64,000 nucleotides of DNA from CAWBOY01 sp963790585 (GCA_963790585.1 CAWBOY010000007.1:434001-498000); one strand, 5' to 3'. Shown: positions 18,715 to 29,027, numbered from the stretch's first letter. The notes: generated by a model not told the origin, from the letters alone. Numbers and translations are program-made.

Positions 18715-19011
18715 GGTGCGCCTTTCCCTCTTGAAGGCCGATATACGGTTCAGCTCTGGTTTTATCAGCACCAAGGCAATGACGTCCTCAAGGCAGAAAT
18801 TCCTTCCGTTGTCGAAAATGATGGAGGCCAAGCCAAAAAAAATAAATCTACCAAGCGAATTCAGGGCCCAAGGCTTCAGATTTTTGAGTCTACCTCCATC
18901 ACCGATCCAGCCGAGCTGGCGGCGATCGACGCTCGACGGAAGTTGGCAGAGAAGGCAATATTGGAAGCGGAACGCAATGTTGGCAAGCGCAAATCGCCCA
19001 AACGCAAGTGA
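18715..19011 (+). pseudogene. 3' gene fragment, unknown protein
   Basis: This frame has no start codon but reads like protein: APFPLEGRYTVQLWFYQHQ, then DVLKAEIPSVVEND, a Lys-rich linker, DPAELAAIDARRKLAEKAI and a basic tail. Adding one base near 18712 would join it to a GTG at 18678 (VTEESLAGLRRL). It is either a frame-broken gene of ~110 residues or a relic. The rest of 18507-19312 holds only repeat fragments: GACCCCTTTTTCGGATAGG at 19143-19161 and a half-copy of the 28230-28307 palindrome at 19180-19215. Confidence 0.4.
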
Positions 19012-19312
19012 CTTAGTCGAGACTAAAAACGGGAAGTCGTATTCCACAGAACCCTTCGAATCCCGCCGAAACTGGGCTGCTCGTTATGCTATAGAGCCGC
19101 GAAATGACGGCTTTTTGCCTTAACTTAATGCCATTCGTTCCCGACCCCTTTTTCGGATAGGCTCTAAATGAAAACGCGCTATCTCACAGCGCTCGGCTGC
19201 CGCCTCGCGGCTAAACGAATGTGTCCAACCCTCGCATTCTCTTGCATCGCGCCGCTTTATGCTTTATCGTCAAATCACGCACTACCCCACCTGAACTCTC
19301 CCCGAGGAACTC

Positions 19313-22300
19313 ATGCGTTCTCTCCTCTTTTGCAGCACTCTTCTTCTCGCTCTTTTCTGTTCCGCGACCGCTTCCTCCTGGCAACAAGATCCGCTGGCGG
19401 CGCATATCGCACCGGGCAATCCGCTGGCTCCTGACGATGAGCGCAAAGGTTTCCAGCTGCCGCCCGGCTTCGAGATGCAGCTGGTCGCGGCGGAGCCGGA
19501 CATTCATAAGCCGATGAATATCGCGTTCGACGATCGCGGCCGACTCTGGGTCACCGACACGGTCGAGTATCCGTATCCAGCGGCCCCCGGGGCCAAGTCG
19601 CGCGACACCGTCAAGATCCTCGAAGACTTCGGCCCCGACGGGAAAGCCCGCAAGATCACGACCTTCGCTGACAATCTGAATATCCCGATCGGCGTCTTGC
19701 CGATGCCGAACGCCAAGCCGCAGGACGCGCTCGTCTACAGCATCCCGGCCATCTCCCGCATGCGCGACAGCAAAGGGACGGGACATGCCGATGAGCGACA
19801 AGTCTTCTACGCGGAGTATGGCTTCCGCGACACCCACGGCATGACGAGCGCTTTCAATTACTGGATCGACGGCTGGATTTACGCCTGCCACGGTTTCTCG
19901 AATACGTCCACGGTCAAAGGGAAAGACGGCTCGCCCGTGACGATGCAGTCGGGCAATATCTATCGCTTTTTGCCCGATGGCTCGCATGCAGAGCAGTGGA
20001 CGCATGGGCAAGTCAATCCATTCGGCTTGACCTTCGACCCACTTGGCAACCTCTTCTCATGTGACTGCCATAGTCAGCCGATTTATCTGCTGCTGCGCGG
20101 GGCCTATTATCCGAGCTTCGGCAAGCCGCACGATGGCCTTGGATATGGCCCCGAGACGATCAATCGTTATGACGACTCGACCGCGATCGCGGGCATCGCG
20201 TTCTATGACGCCGACCATTACCCCAAGCCATATCGCGGCGACGCCTACATCGGTGACGTCGTGACCTGCCGCGTCAATCAATTCAAGCTGGAGTGGCACG
20301 GCTCGACTCCGAAGGCGACGAAAGTGGACTTTTTGAAGAGCAAAGATCCTTGGTTTCGGCCCGTCGACGTCAAGCTCGGACCGGACGGAGCCTTGTACAT
20401 AGCCGATTTTTATAATCGGATTATCGGGCATTATGAAGTGCCGCTGAACCACCCAGGCCGCGACCGCGAACGAGGCCGCATCTGGCGCGTCGTCTATCGC
20501 GGCGCTGATGGCAAGGGCGAACCCAAGGCGCCGCGCCAAGATTGGACGACGGCGAGCGTCGCGGAGTTGGTCGACGACCTCGGCCATCCGAACATCATCG
20601 TCCGCACCAAGGCGACGGAGCAGCTGGTCGAGCGCGGCGAACCCGCCGTCACGGCCGTCAAGCCATTGTTTGAACCGACCGACAAGAAGCCGGACGCCGC
20701 CATGGCCCTGCGACAGCTTCACGGGCTATGGGTCTTGAAGCGCTGCAATGTGCCGATGGAACCGTTCTTACGCGCGGCAGCGCTCAACCCCGACCGCGGC
20801 GTGCGCGTCCATGTGCAACACATCTTGGCGGAGCTGTCGACCTACAACGAAACGTTGCGGCACCTCAGTTTTGACGCCCTCAGAGACGCCGATCCGCAAG
20901 TGAAGCGAGCGGCGGCAGACGCACTCGGCCGACATCCCGCGCCCGAGAATCTACGGCCTCTGCTCGATCTGCGCGAGCTAATCCCCGCCGAAGACACACA
21001 CCTGTTGCATGTCACACGTATGTCACTGCGTGACCAATTGCTGGCGCCTGGAGCGTGGGAACAGGTGGCAAACCTGAAAAACCCCGAGGCACAGGCAATC
21101 GCGGACGTATCGCTCGGTGTGCCGAATGCGCAAGCGGCTCATTATTTGCTCGGTTACGTAAAGACGAGCACGAACAATGCGGATTGGGTGACGCGCTTCG
21201 TGCATCATATCGCCCGTTTCGGCGATGCACCGACGACGGCGGGCTTGCTGAGCTTCGTCCGTGACAGCCAACCAAATAATCTCAGCTTGCAAGCCGCTCT
21301 GTTCAAAGCGCTCGAACGCGGCACCCAAGAACGTGGCGCCCCGCTCAGCGCCGACGCTCGCCAGTGGGCAGGCACGCTTGCCGGCAAATTGCTGGCGTCG
21401 AAGCAATTGAACGAGATTACCGCCGGCATCGATATCACCGGCACGCTCAAGCTCACGGAACAGCAGGAGCGACTGACCGACTTGGCGCTACAAAAGGCAA
21501 CGCCCGAGCCGACAAGAAACGCCGCGCTCAAGGCCCTCACCGTTCTCGATGGTGCCAAGAACGTCGGCACGATCGGTAAAGTTCTGGCCGACGCCGAAGC
21601 GCCGCTCGGTCTGCGCGAGGAGTCGGCCCGGTTGCTCTCGGGCATCAACGAACCGGCGGCACGGGAACAGCTCGTCACGGTTTTGGTTTTGGCCCCTGCC
21701 CGTTTGCAAAATGTGATCGCCGCCGGGCTCGGCGGCACGAAAGAGGGAGCCGAAAAACTGTTGAGCGCTGTCGCCGCCGGCAAGGCGTCGCCACGTTTGC
21801 TCCAGGAGCGCTCCGTCGATGTGCGGCTCAAGGAATCACAGCTGCCGGACCTCGCCAAGCGCATCGCCGAGCTGACGAAAGGTCTGCCCTCGGCCGACCA
21901 GCGCCTGAACGACCTGATCCAGAAGCGCCGCGAGGGCTTCGTCAAAGCGAAGCCGGACGCCGCGCGCAGAGCGCCTCCTCTTCGAGAAAAATTGTGCCAA
22001 CTGCCATCAGGTCGGCGGCAAGGGCGCGAAGATCGGCCCGCAGCTCGACGGCATCGGTCTCCGCGGCCTCGAACGCCTGCTCGAAGATACGCTCGACCCC
22101 AACCGCAACGTCGATCAAGCCTTCCGCCGCACAACGCTTACCCTCAAGAACGGCAAGGTCATCGGCGGCCTGCTCCTCAAGCAAGAGGGCGAAGTCCTCG
22201 TCCTCGCCGACGAGCAAGGCAAGGAAGTCCGCGTTCTGGAAAAGGATGTGGACGAACGTGTCGTATCCCAGATGTCGCCCATGCCGGCAAACTTCGCGGA

Positions 22301-22367
22301 TGTGATCATGGAAGCGGAGTTTTACGATCTGTTGGCGTATCTATTGACGCAACGGCCAGCGAAGTAG
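19313..22367 (+). CDS. PVC-type heme-binding dehydrogenase with CxxCH cytochrome domain; one frame break
   Basis: A signal peptide (MRSLLFCSTLLLALFCSATA) precedes a beta-propeller dehydrogenase-like region (PPGFEMQLVAAEPDIHKPMN, then DDRGRLWVTDTVEYPYP and later GPDGALYIADFYNRIIGHYE). A helical HEAT-like region (~430-860) follows. After AKPDAAR (near 21960-21972) the frame changes and continues LFEKNCANCHQVGGKGAKIG: the CANCH heme c motif of the planctomycete heme-binding domain. It ends ILTQRPAK-like at 22367. Total length is about 1018 codons. It is exported and probably oxidises a sugar or alcohol with a covalently bound heme; the substrate is unknown. The frame break is probably an indel error, because the CxxCH domain downstream is intact. 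Confidence 0.88.
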
Positions 22368-22375
22368 TTTTAATT

Positions 22376-22750
22376 TATATAGCCCCCCGGCTTGCCGGGG
22401 GTCTTGAATTCACCTCCATAGGCATCAAGTTAGGCCTTGTGCTTGCATTTTTCGCCCCGGAGGGGCGAAGGGCCGTAGCCACGGGTGGAGCGAAGCGCAA
22501 CCCGTGGTACGATGCAAGTTAAGTTGTCTTTCGCCCCGGAGGGGCGACGGGATTCCATCGCCCCTCCGGGGCGAAAGACACACAAATCGCACCTGGACCA
22601 CGGGTTACGCTGCGCCCGCCTTGCGGCGGGCTTCGCTTCACCCGTGGCTACAGCCCTTCGCCCCTGCCGGGGCGAAAAAACAGGCCCGATTCCTTAACTT
22701 GATGCCTATGGGGGTCTTGAATTCACCCCCGGTAAGCCGGGGGCTATATA
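22376..22750. repeat. Palindromic repeat, TATATAGCCCCCCGG family, copy 3, split by an insertion
   Basis: The outer arms TATATAGCCCCCCGGCTTGC and AAGCCGGGGGCTATATA are those of copies 1 and 2. The 18-bp GGGGGTCTTGAATTCACC occurs at 22397-22414 and again at 22710-22727. Removing the material between, with one copy, restores a compact uninterrupted palindrome. It separates the heme-protein gene from the porin gene. Confidence 0.8.
22415..22709. mobile_element. Palindromic 295-bp element inserted in the loop of another palindrome
   Basis: Ends CCATAGGCATCAAGTTA and TAACTTGATGCCTAT are inverted. Inside are repeated TTCGCCCCGGAGGGGCGAA hairpins and an inverted pair around CCACGGGT/ACCCGTGG. It lies between two copies of an 18-bp sequence, as an insertion with target duplication would. 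It encodes no protein. Confidence 0.7.
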
Positions 22751-22752
22751 CG

Positions 22753-24540
22753 TTAGAACTCCAAATGCACCCGCAGTGTACTCACTGACACCGGCCCCCG
22801 GTCTTTGTTGTACGCGGGATGATTGATCTCCTGGAAATCCCCTGTCACGAAGATCCCTTTGCAGATTTGACAGCTATAGTAGAACTCCAAAATCTCTTCC
22901 GGGCCATAGTTGATCTTGCCGTCGCCGATGATGTAGCCGTAGCCGCCATCGCCGAGGTAGTCTTTGTGAGCGCCGGACAGGCCATTGATGACGCCGCCTA
23001 GGCCGATCTGATCTTTGGGCCGGCGCCACTGGGTACCATAGAGGGTGAGGCCGAGCGACGCGGTGCGGTCGATTTCGGTGAAGGCCCATGTCTCGGAGTG
23101 GCCGTCGTTCCAACCGAGCCGTCCAAAGACACCGAGGTCCTTGGTAATCTCCTGATCCCAGCTCATGCCGCCGCCATATTTGAAGCGGTAGGTCCGCGTC
23201 TGCGTGACGTCTGGATTGACGGGCATTTGAGCGATCGCCTCGCCGTAGTTACCCATGTGAGCGTGGTTCAAAAAGCCCAGGAAGCGGATGTTGCCCGGGC
23301 AGTCGTCGATCTTGTAGCGGCCTTCCCATTCCAATGCCTGGCCATTGGCGTTGAAGACATTCGAATCGAACTCGGCGCTATTGGCGGTTGCAGGCTCCGC
23401 CAGGATCGTGTAGTTGAGCGCCCAATCCTTTTGGTTGTATTCGACGCCCATACCGAAAGAATAGCCGCGGACATTGGCCGGATAGTCCCAGGCGCCGTTG
23501 TACATCAGGCCCCAGTTCATGAAGCGCATGCGCGGGTCGTGGCTATATTTGTTGTCGTCGATGATGTCGGTGTTGGCAAACTTGCCGATCGTAAACGTGA
23601 TCCGATTGATGTCCTGAGAGCCGGCGATGACGTTTGGGGCATCCTCGACCTTTTCCTGCGCGCCGCCAAAGCCGATGGTATGGCGATAAAAGAGCCGGGC
23701 GATATATGGCGTCGGCTCGACTTGGCCGACGCGCGTGATGTCGCCATTCGGGAAGCCGGCGACGCCGGTGACACCGCCGAACCCCCTGCCGCCCGCTTCT
23801 TCCGGATTGAAGACGATGTCGCCGAAGCTGCTGCCCGACTCCCAAAGGCGCGCCGCGAGGAAAAGCGTGCCGGTCTCCGAGGTGGCCGAATCGGCATAGG
23901 GCGGCAGGCTGTTCATGCCGTTGTAGGGCGCTTTGAAGGCCGGGTGAACCTGGGTAATAATCGTCGCCTGGGCATGACCGCTAAACCAGAGCGCGTCCGG
24001 TTCCTTGTCTTTGTCCTTATCCTTGTCTTCGTCTCTCTTGTCGCCTTCCTCGGTCGGATCTTTCTTCTCCGCCTTGGGCTTGTCTTTGTTCTCGTCGTCC
24101 TTTTTGTCACCCTCGGCGGGCGCTTCTTTCTTATCACCGTTGCCCTTGGCTGGGTTCGGCGGCATCGGCTCGTCCGCCCTCGTCAGCACGATCTCGCTGC
24201 GCGGACGATTGCCGAGCCCCACTTCGTCGCCCTTGTCGGCCTCTTTGTCCTGGCCCTTGTCTTTGTCTTTATCCTTGTCTTTATTTTTGTCGGCGCCGTT
24301 TGCAGCGTCATTCTTCTTTTCGTCGTTCTTCTTCTCGGGATCTTTCTTGTCGTCAGTAGGCAATGGCTCATGGAACGATTGCACATAAGCACACACCGCC
24401 TGCGGCAGCGTCCGCGGCGCCGGCTTCTTTTCGGGTGGAGGCGGGTTGTCCTGCGGCAGGTCGGCCATGTGCATGGTCTGGCAACCTGTCAAACAAAACA
24501 GGAAGAGCAAGACGGGCAGCCTGGGAAAGATGCTCTTCAT
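22753..24540 (-). CDS. OprB-family (carbohydrate-selective) porin with lipoprotein signal and charged linker
   Basis: The start is the ATG at 24540; the same frame runs on into the upstream reductase without a stop, but MKSIFPRLPVLLFLFCLTGC is a clear lipoprotein signal (LTGC lipobox, Cys20). Residues ~45-205 are Lys/Asp/Glu/Pro-rich low complexity (DKDKDKDK). The barrel follows with OprB hallmarks: GVFGRLGWNDGHSETWAFTE, then LGGVINGLSGAHKDYL, GYGYIIGDGKINYGPEEILE and a terminal NPAYNKDRGPVSV-type strand ending in Phe. The length is 595 residues. It should form an outer-membrane channel for sugars. The combination of lipobox and long charged linker is unusual for a porin. Confidence 0.85.
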   Translation of the reverse strand: MKSIFPRLPVLLFLFCLTGCQTMHMADLPQDNPPPPEKKPAPRTLPQAVCAYVQSFHEPLPTDDKKDPEKKNDEKKNDAANGADKNKDKDKDKDKGQDKEADKGDEVGLGNRPRSEIVLTRADEPMPPNPAKGNGDKKEAPAEGDKKDDENKDKPKAEKKDPTEEGDKRDEDKDKDKDKEPDALWFSGHAQATIITQVHPAFKAPYNGMNSLPPYADSATSETGTLFLAARLWESGSSFGDIVFNPEEAGGRGFGGVTGVAGFPNGDITRVGQVEPTPYIARLFYRHTIGFGGAQEKVEDAPNVIAGSQDINRITFTIGKFANTDIIDDNKYSHDPRMRFMNWGLMYNGAWDYPANVRGYSFGMGVEYNQKDWALNYTILAEPATANSAEFDSNVFNANGQALEWEGRYKIDDCPGNIRFLGFLNHAHMGNYGEAIAQMPVNPDVTQTRTYRFKYGGGMSWDQEITKDLGVFGRLGWNDGHSETWAFTEIDRTASLGLTLYGTQWRRPKDQIGLGGVINGLSGAHKDYLGDGGYGYIIGDGKINYGPEEILEFYYSCQICKGIFVTGDFQEINHPAYNKDRGPVSVSTLRVHLEF

Positions 24541-24661
24541 GAGTGACCCCGGAGGTCTCGCGCGCCGCCTTCGCGCAGCGGCGCTCCCCAACACTCCGGT
24601 TGTATCGACTGTAGCGGTTGTCGGACTGAGATAAATCCGCGTCGCCGATGAATCCATCGCC

Positions 24662-25539
24662 CTATTTGACAAGACTCCCCAGCGCCTCGTCATAACTCGG
24701 CCACGGCACATTGGGGAACAGCGCGCGCAGCGCGATGAATCGAGCGACACATCGCGCGGCCGTGGTTCCGGCGCGGGAGCCTGATCGCGCGTCGCCGCGA
24801 CGATGCCGGCGCTGCTGACACCGAGCACCTTCGCCAGGCGTTCCCCCATCTCCAGGCGGCTCAGCCGTTCGGGCCCGCCGAGATGAAAGGTGCCTGTATG
24901 CATCGATAGGGCAAATGCGATCAAGCCGCGCGCCGCGGTAGGCAGATCGAGCGGCGTGCGCCATTCGTCGCTGAAAAGCGTCACCGGTTTGCCGCCGCGC
25001 AGGGCTGCAACTTGGTCATCGAAAAAGGATGGTTTGCCGTTGAGCGAGGGGCCGAAAAGGAGGCTTAGCCGAGCTATGGTAGTGCCTGGCGCGAAGTGCA
25101 AAGCCAATACTTCGCCTTCCGCTTTCGTCCGGCCATATTCGGATAAGGGACTTAGAGGAGAGTCTATAGGATAGTTGCCGCGCTGACCGTCGAAGACCAT
25201 ATCCGTGGAAACATAAATAAATCGAGCTTTGGCACTTTGGGCGAGACCAGCAAGAGCGCCCGTAGCTTCAAAGTTTACGTGACGCGCCCGCCGTGTGTCA
25301 CGATAACAGTCGGCTACCCGCGCCATCGCGGCGGCATGGAGAACGACATCGGGCCGCGCTTCGGCAAAGGCGTGTTCAAGGCAAGGGTCTTCGAGATCGA
25401 TCGGACGAAGCGGCACGCCAAAAAGCGACCCGCTGCGTGACCCACTCCACGCAACGACCTCGATTTGAGTAGACACCGCCAATTCACGCAAGATATACGC
25501 GCCAAGCTGCCCGCTGGCGCCGGTGAGAAGAAGACGCAT
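24662..25539 (-). CDS. SDR-family NAD(P)-dependent sugar reductase, RmlD-like; one frame break
   Basis: It starts at the ATG at 25539 (MRLLLTGASGQLGAYILREL) with the TGxxGQLG nucleotide-binding loop. RFIYVSTDMVFDGQRGNYPI and SEYGRTKAEGE give the Ser and YxxxK catalytic residues of dTDP-4-dehydrorhamnose reductase-like enzymes. The frame changes near 24750 after RPRDVSLDSS; the other frame continues RFIALRALFPNVPWPSYDEA and stops at 24662. One missing base accounts for the length. The family reduces a nucleotide-linked keto-sugar, often in rhamnose synthesis. No other rhamnose gene is adjacent, so the substrate is uncertain. Confidence 0.82.
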
Positions 25540-25586
25540 GAAATGAGGCCGCCGAGGGTCATTTGAAAGAGACTCTCCGGAAAGTC

Positions 25587-25636
25587 GCGTCTCGCCGACC
25601 CAGGGTGCGCTGCGCGACCCTGGGTCGGCGAGACGC
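25587..25636. repeat. Perfect palindromic hairpin (CCCAGGGTGCGC family)
   Basis: Twenty-four-base arms (GCGTCTCGCCGACCCAGGGT and on) meet almost without a loop. A related but longer palindrome lies at 26821-26963. It is located upstream of the reductase start and downstream of the paralogous protein genes. Confidence 0.8.
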
Positions 25637-25699
25637 GGCTCACCAGACAGCTCCAACAACTCCGTCATGAACCAGATTGTCGACACAAGCCGCCCAGGA

Positions 25700-26791
25700 T
25701 CATTTATAAGTCTGCTCTAACAAAACCGGCTCGAATTTGAAGCCGCTCTGGCGCACCTCGAACTTTGTCTCGAATACATCGTCGATCGAATGGCCCTTTT
25801 TCTCGGCCAGCGTTTTCTCCATTTCGTAGAGCTTGTCTTCCAGCTCCTGCGGCATCAGGGCGACGAAGTGATCGACCGCCGGGCCCTTATAGTCTGACCC
25901 CTTTAATACCTGCCGAACGGAAGCAGGATCGAAATCCTTCCAATAGATACGATTGAGATCCGCGACGTTGTCGACTTTCTTGACGCCGGCGGGCCAAAAG
26001 ATCGCTTTGTATCCTGCTGGATTCTTCGCGGACTTTTCCGTAGGAATGGCGATCACAGCGCCGAGCCCTTTGAGCTGCTCGAAATAGGAGCCTCCCTTGG
26101 CGGTGTTGAACGACATTACCCAGCGCAACATTCGTTGCTTGCGCTTACCCATCGTGTCAGCGCCCTTGTCGGTGCCACCCTTGCCGCCGTCTTTACCACC
26201 ATCTTTGCCGGGGCCGCTGTCTTTTGGACCATCGCGTCCAGCGTTCTTGCTGATCTTGCTGACTGCGCTCATGAGATCGTTTTCGCTCTGCGTCGCGAAA
26301 TCATTGAGGATCCAGGCCTTGCTCTTGTCGACCTTGGCGGATTGCAAATAGTCCGTGAACTTCTTGTCTTCCAGCCATTCTTTCGGTGCCTTCCTGGCGA
26401 TGCTATCGACGTCCAGCACCGGCGCTGCGGGGGTTGGCTCATTGTGTTTTTCCCGATTCCCATCGGCCGGCCCGCGCTCTGGCAGGGCTGCTTCTGTCTT
26501 CGTCTTGCCTTTCAAATCCTTGGCGCCGTCGGCCGTTCCGCCTCCACCGCCGCCGGATAATGTGACGATCCCCTGCGAAACCTTCTTCGGCGGTTGATTG
26601 AACCCGGCCCAGGCCATCAGATAGCCAATCAGAACCAACATACCGATGACCAGCGCGTGAATGGCCACGGAACCGATGCTCGACAGCGAAAATTCATGGT
26701 GCGGCGAATAACGCTTCCAGAGCCGCTCATCCGGCGGTAGTTTCCACCCGGTATTGGCTGTCTTTGCCGTCGTCGGAGTCGTGTTGGCCAT
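25700..26791 (-). CDS. Membrane-anchored glycine-rich protein, tandem paralog 1
   Basis: The 363-residue product starts at the ATG at 26791 (MANTTPTTAK), aligned with its neighbour's start. Residues ~27-63 carry YSPHHEFSLSSIGSVAIHAL followed by one hydrophobic helix, a TonB-like topology with a short cytoplasmic head. SGGGGGG, a KDGGKDGGKGG stretch and a QRMLRWVMSF segment follow. The conserved C-terminal part contains YKAIFWPAGVKKVD and MPQELEDKLYEMEK and ends KFEPVLLEQTYK. It is most like a planctomycete-specific family without known function. The copy at 27009-28119 is highly similar. Confidence 0.75.
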   Translation of the reverse strand: MANTTPTTAKTANTGWKLPPDERLWKRYSPHHEFSLSSIGSVAIHALVIGMLVLIGYLMAWAGFNQPPKKVSQGIVTLSGGGGGGTADGAKDLKGKTKTEAALPERGPADGNREKHNEPTPAAPVLDVDSIARKAPKEWLEDKKFTDYLQSAKVDKSKAWILNDFATQSENDLMSAVSKISKNAGRDGPKDSGPGKDGGKDGGKGGTDKGADTMGKRKQRMLRWVMSFNTAKGGSYFEQLKGLGAVIAIPTEKSAKNPAGYKAIFWPAGVKKVDNVADLNRIYWKDFDPASVRQVLKGSDYKGPAVDHFVALMPQELEDKLYEMEKTLAEKKGHSIDDVFETKFEVRQSGFKFEPVLLEQTYK

Positions 26792-26820
26792 TGCTCGCCT
26801 TTTTGTCATGAACCAGCTTT

Positions 26821-26963
26821 CCCTACCCAGGGTGCGCTACGCGACCCTGGGCTTTGGTTGAGGAACGCCTTCGGCGTTCTAATGCCGGTTGGCCCTCCGT
26901 CTTAGAACGCTGAAAGCGTTCCTCATTCAAAGCCCAGGGTCGCGTAGCGCACCCTGGGTAGGG
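26821..26963. repeat. Nested palindrome between the two paralogous genes
   Basis: Outer arms of ~36 bp (CCCTACCCAGGGTGCGCTAC and complement) enclose an inner imperfect pair (AGGAACGCCTTCGGCGTTCT versus TTAGAACGCTGAAAGCGTTC). The core CCCAGGGTGCGC matches the hairpin at 25587-25636. It may have served in duplication of the flanking genes. Confidence 0.8.
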
Positions 26964-27008
26964 AGGACGCGACCTTCCGGAGAGCCACGTACACAACCCG
27001 CCCGAGGG

Positions 27009-28119
27009 TCATTTATAAGTCTGCTCTAACAAATACGGCTCGAATTTGAAGCCGCTCTGCCGCACTTCGAACTTGGTCTCGAACACATCGTCGATCGAGT
27101 GGCCCGCGCGCTCGGCTCGTTGCTTTTCCATCTCGTAGAGCTTTTCTTCCAGCTCCTGCGGCATGAGCGCAACGAAGTGATCGACCGGCCCCATTGTGTA
27201 GCGCCGCTCCGATCGTCACCACCTGGCGGACCGAATTGGGATCGTAATCTTTCCAATAGATGCGATTCAGCTCGGCGATGTTGTCGACCTTTTTCACGCC
27301 GGCAGGCCAAAAGATGGCTTTGTATCCGGTTGGATGAGCTGCCGTCTTGGGCGTGGGAATCGCGATGACAGCGCCAAGCCCTTTGAGCTGCTCGAAATAG
27401 GCGCTTTGCCCGCGCGAGGTGTTGAACGACATCACCCAGCGCAACATTCGTTGTTGCCGCTGGTTCATTGTGCCGCCGCCTTTGCCGGGACCGACCCCGG
27501 TGCCTTCGCCGCCGTCTTTCCCACCGTCCTTGCCGCCATCTTTGCCGGGGCCGCTGTCTTTCGGACTGACAGGTCCGGCGTTCTTGCTGACAGCGCTCAT
27601 CAGATCGTTTTCGCTCTGCGTCGCGAAATCGTTGAGGATCGAGGCCTTGCTCTTGTCGACCTTGGCGACTTGCAAATAGTCCGTGAAATTCTTGTTATCC
27701 ATCAATTTCGGCAATGCGTTCATGGCGATGTTCTTGACGTCCAACTCCGGCGCGGTGGCGACCGGCTCATTGTGTTTTTCCGGATTCGCTTCGGCCGGCC
27801 CGCACTCGGCCGGGGCTGTTTCTTTGTTTGGCTTGCCTTTGACGTCCTTGACGCCGTTGGCCCTTCCGCCGCCACCGCCGCCGGATAGGGTGACGGCTTC
27901 GAGCGGCAGCTTCTTCGGCGGTTGATTGAACCCAGCCCAGGCCATCAGATAGCCGATCAGCACCAGCATGCCGATGACCAGCGCGTGAATAGCCACGGAA
28001 CCGATGCTCGAAAGCGAAAATTCGTGGTGCGGCGAATAACGCTTCCAAAAGCGCGCATCCGGCGGTTGTTTCTTCGCGGCAACGGCAGTCTTCGTCGGCG
28101 TCTCAGTCGTGGTAGCCAT
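27009..28119 (-). CDS. Membrane-anchored glycine-rich protein, tandem paralog 2; one frame break
   Basis: It begins MATTTETPTKTAVAAKK at 28119 and matches paralog 1 through the HEFSLSSIGSVAIHA helix, the glycine tract and the QRMLRWVMSFNTSRG segment. Near 27200, after SVRQVVTIGAALHN, the frame changes; the next frame gives GPVDHFVALMPQELEEK and ends with FEPYLLEQTYK at 27009, the same end as paralog 1. The break is probably an indel error. The two genes point the same way and are 200 bp apart, separated by a palindrome. Function unknown. Confidence 0.75.
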
Positions 28120-28229
28120 GGCTCGACCTGATGGGTTGAAGGGATGTCAGGAGCCTCGGACCCAGAAAGGCCCTATCGACTAGTATAGCTTATCGGAGAG
28201 AAAGGTGGGGGGACAATCGAAGTAAATTT

Positions 28230-28307
28230 GTTTAGCCGCGAGCCGATAGGCGAGCGCTGTTTGGTAGCGCTATCTAACAGCGCTCGCCTATCGGCTCGCG
28301 GCTAAAC
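28230..28307. repeat. Perfect 32-bp inverted repeat (GTTTAGCCGCGAGCC family)
   Basis: GTTTAGCCGCGAGCCGATAG opens the left arm and its complement closes the right arm around a 14-base loop. A degenerate half-copy with CTCGCGGCTAAACGAATG lies near 19200. It occupies the gap between the divergent genes at 28119 and 28399. Confidence 0.8.
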
Positions 28308-28398
28308 AAATGCTCTCCAGCGTCATAAGATAGCCCCCAAGTCATTTAGGAATCGCCCGACTTACGGAGCAAGTCTGATCTACCCAAGGAGAACGACG

Positions 28399-29027
28399 AT
28401 GAAGGGTTTGCTCAGTGTAGGAAGCATCTGTCTGATCTTCGGCACGCTGGTCCTCGTTGGCCGATCATGGTCGGAGCCTGTCAAGGAATCACCCGCGCCG
28501 CGGACACGCGTTGCTGTGTTTAACATGGTTTATGTGCTCAAGAATTATGAAATGGCCCAGGCCTTCCAAGACAAGATGAAAGCGAAATTTGCGGAGTTTC
28601 AAAAACAGGAAGGAGAGATCCGAACAAAAATTGAGGAGATAAAAAAGACCACCTCGGATTTCAATTTAACCGCCGAGCAACATGAAAACGCGGATACGGC
28701 CCTGAAGGCAGCGACACGCGAACTCGAGGATAATAATGAGAGAGCCAAAAAACTATGGGAGCGCAAGTCGACAAAGAGACAGTCACGCTGTTCGTGGTCA
28801 TAAATAAAGCCGTTAAAGGATACGCTAAAGAGCATGGGATTGATCTTGTGCTATGCTTTAACGATAGCCCGGAGGACGACCCGGCTTTTCTTAATCCGGC
28901 GGCGGTCGCGCGAAGGATGCAGACTCTGCCCTGCATGCCAATGTATGCAGCGCCGGGTATGGATATCAGCAACGAGATCCTCACGCTCCTGAATGACGAT
29001 TACCGCAAAGAGAAGGATAAGAAATAG
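28399..29027 (+). CDS. OmpH/Skp-like periplasmic protein; one frame break
   Basis: MKGLLSVGSICLIFGTLVLV is a signal peptide or anchor. TRVAVFNMVYVLKNYEMAQA resembles the conserved start of Skp/OmpH (in which VAVVDxxxVLxxY is typical), and a long coiled coil follows (residues ~55-120). In a run of six A residues (28747-28752) the frame changes; the other frame continues MGAQVDKETVTLFVVINKAV, then HGIDLVLCFNDSPEDDPAFL, the Skp C-terminal strand region, and ends at 29027. One missing base fits. Skp-type chaperones hold outer-membrane proteins in the periplasm. Confidence 0.75.

Noticed and set aside
23098..24546. 482-codon plus-strand frame opposite the porin gene
   Set aside because: It mirrors the Lys/Asp linker and barrel of the porin, whose lipobox and OprB motifs show the real strand.
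22753..25686. One 977-residue fusion of reductase and porin
   Set aside because: The frame stays open only because of a break in the reductase; a lipoprotein signal marks a separate porin start at 24540.
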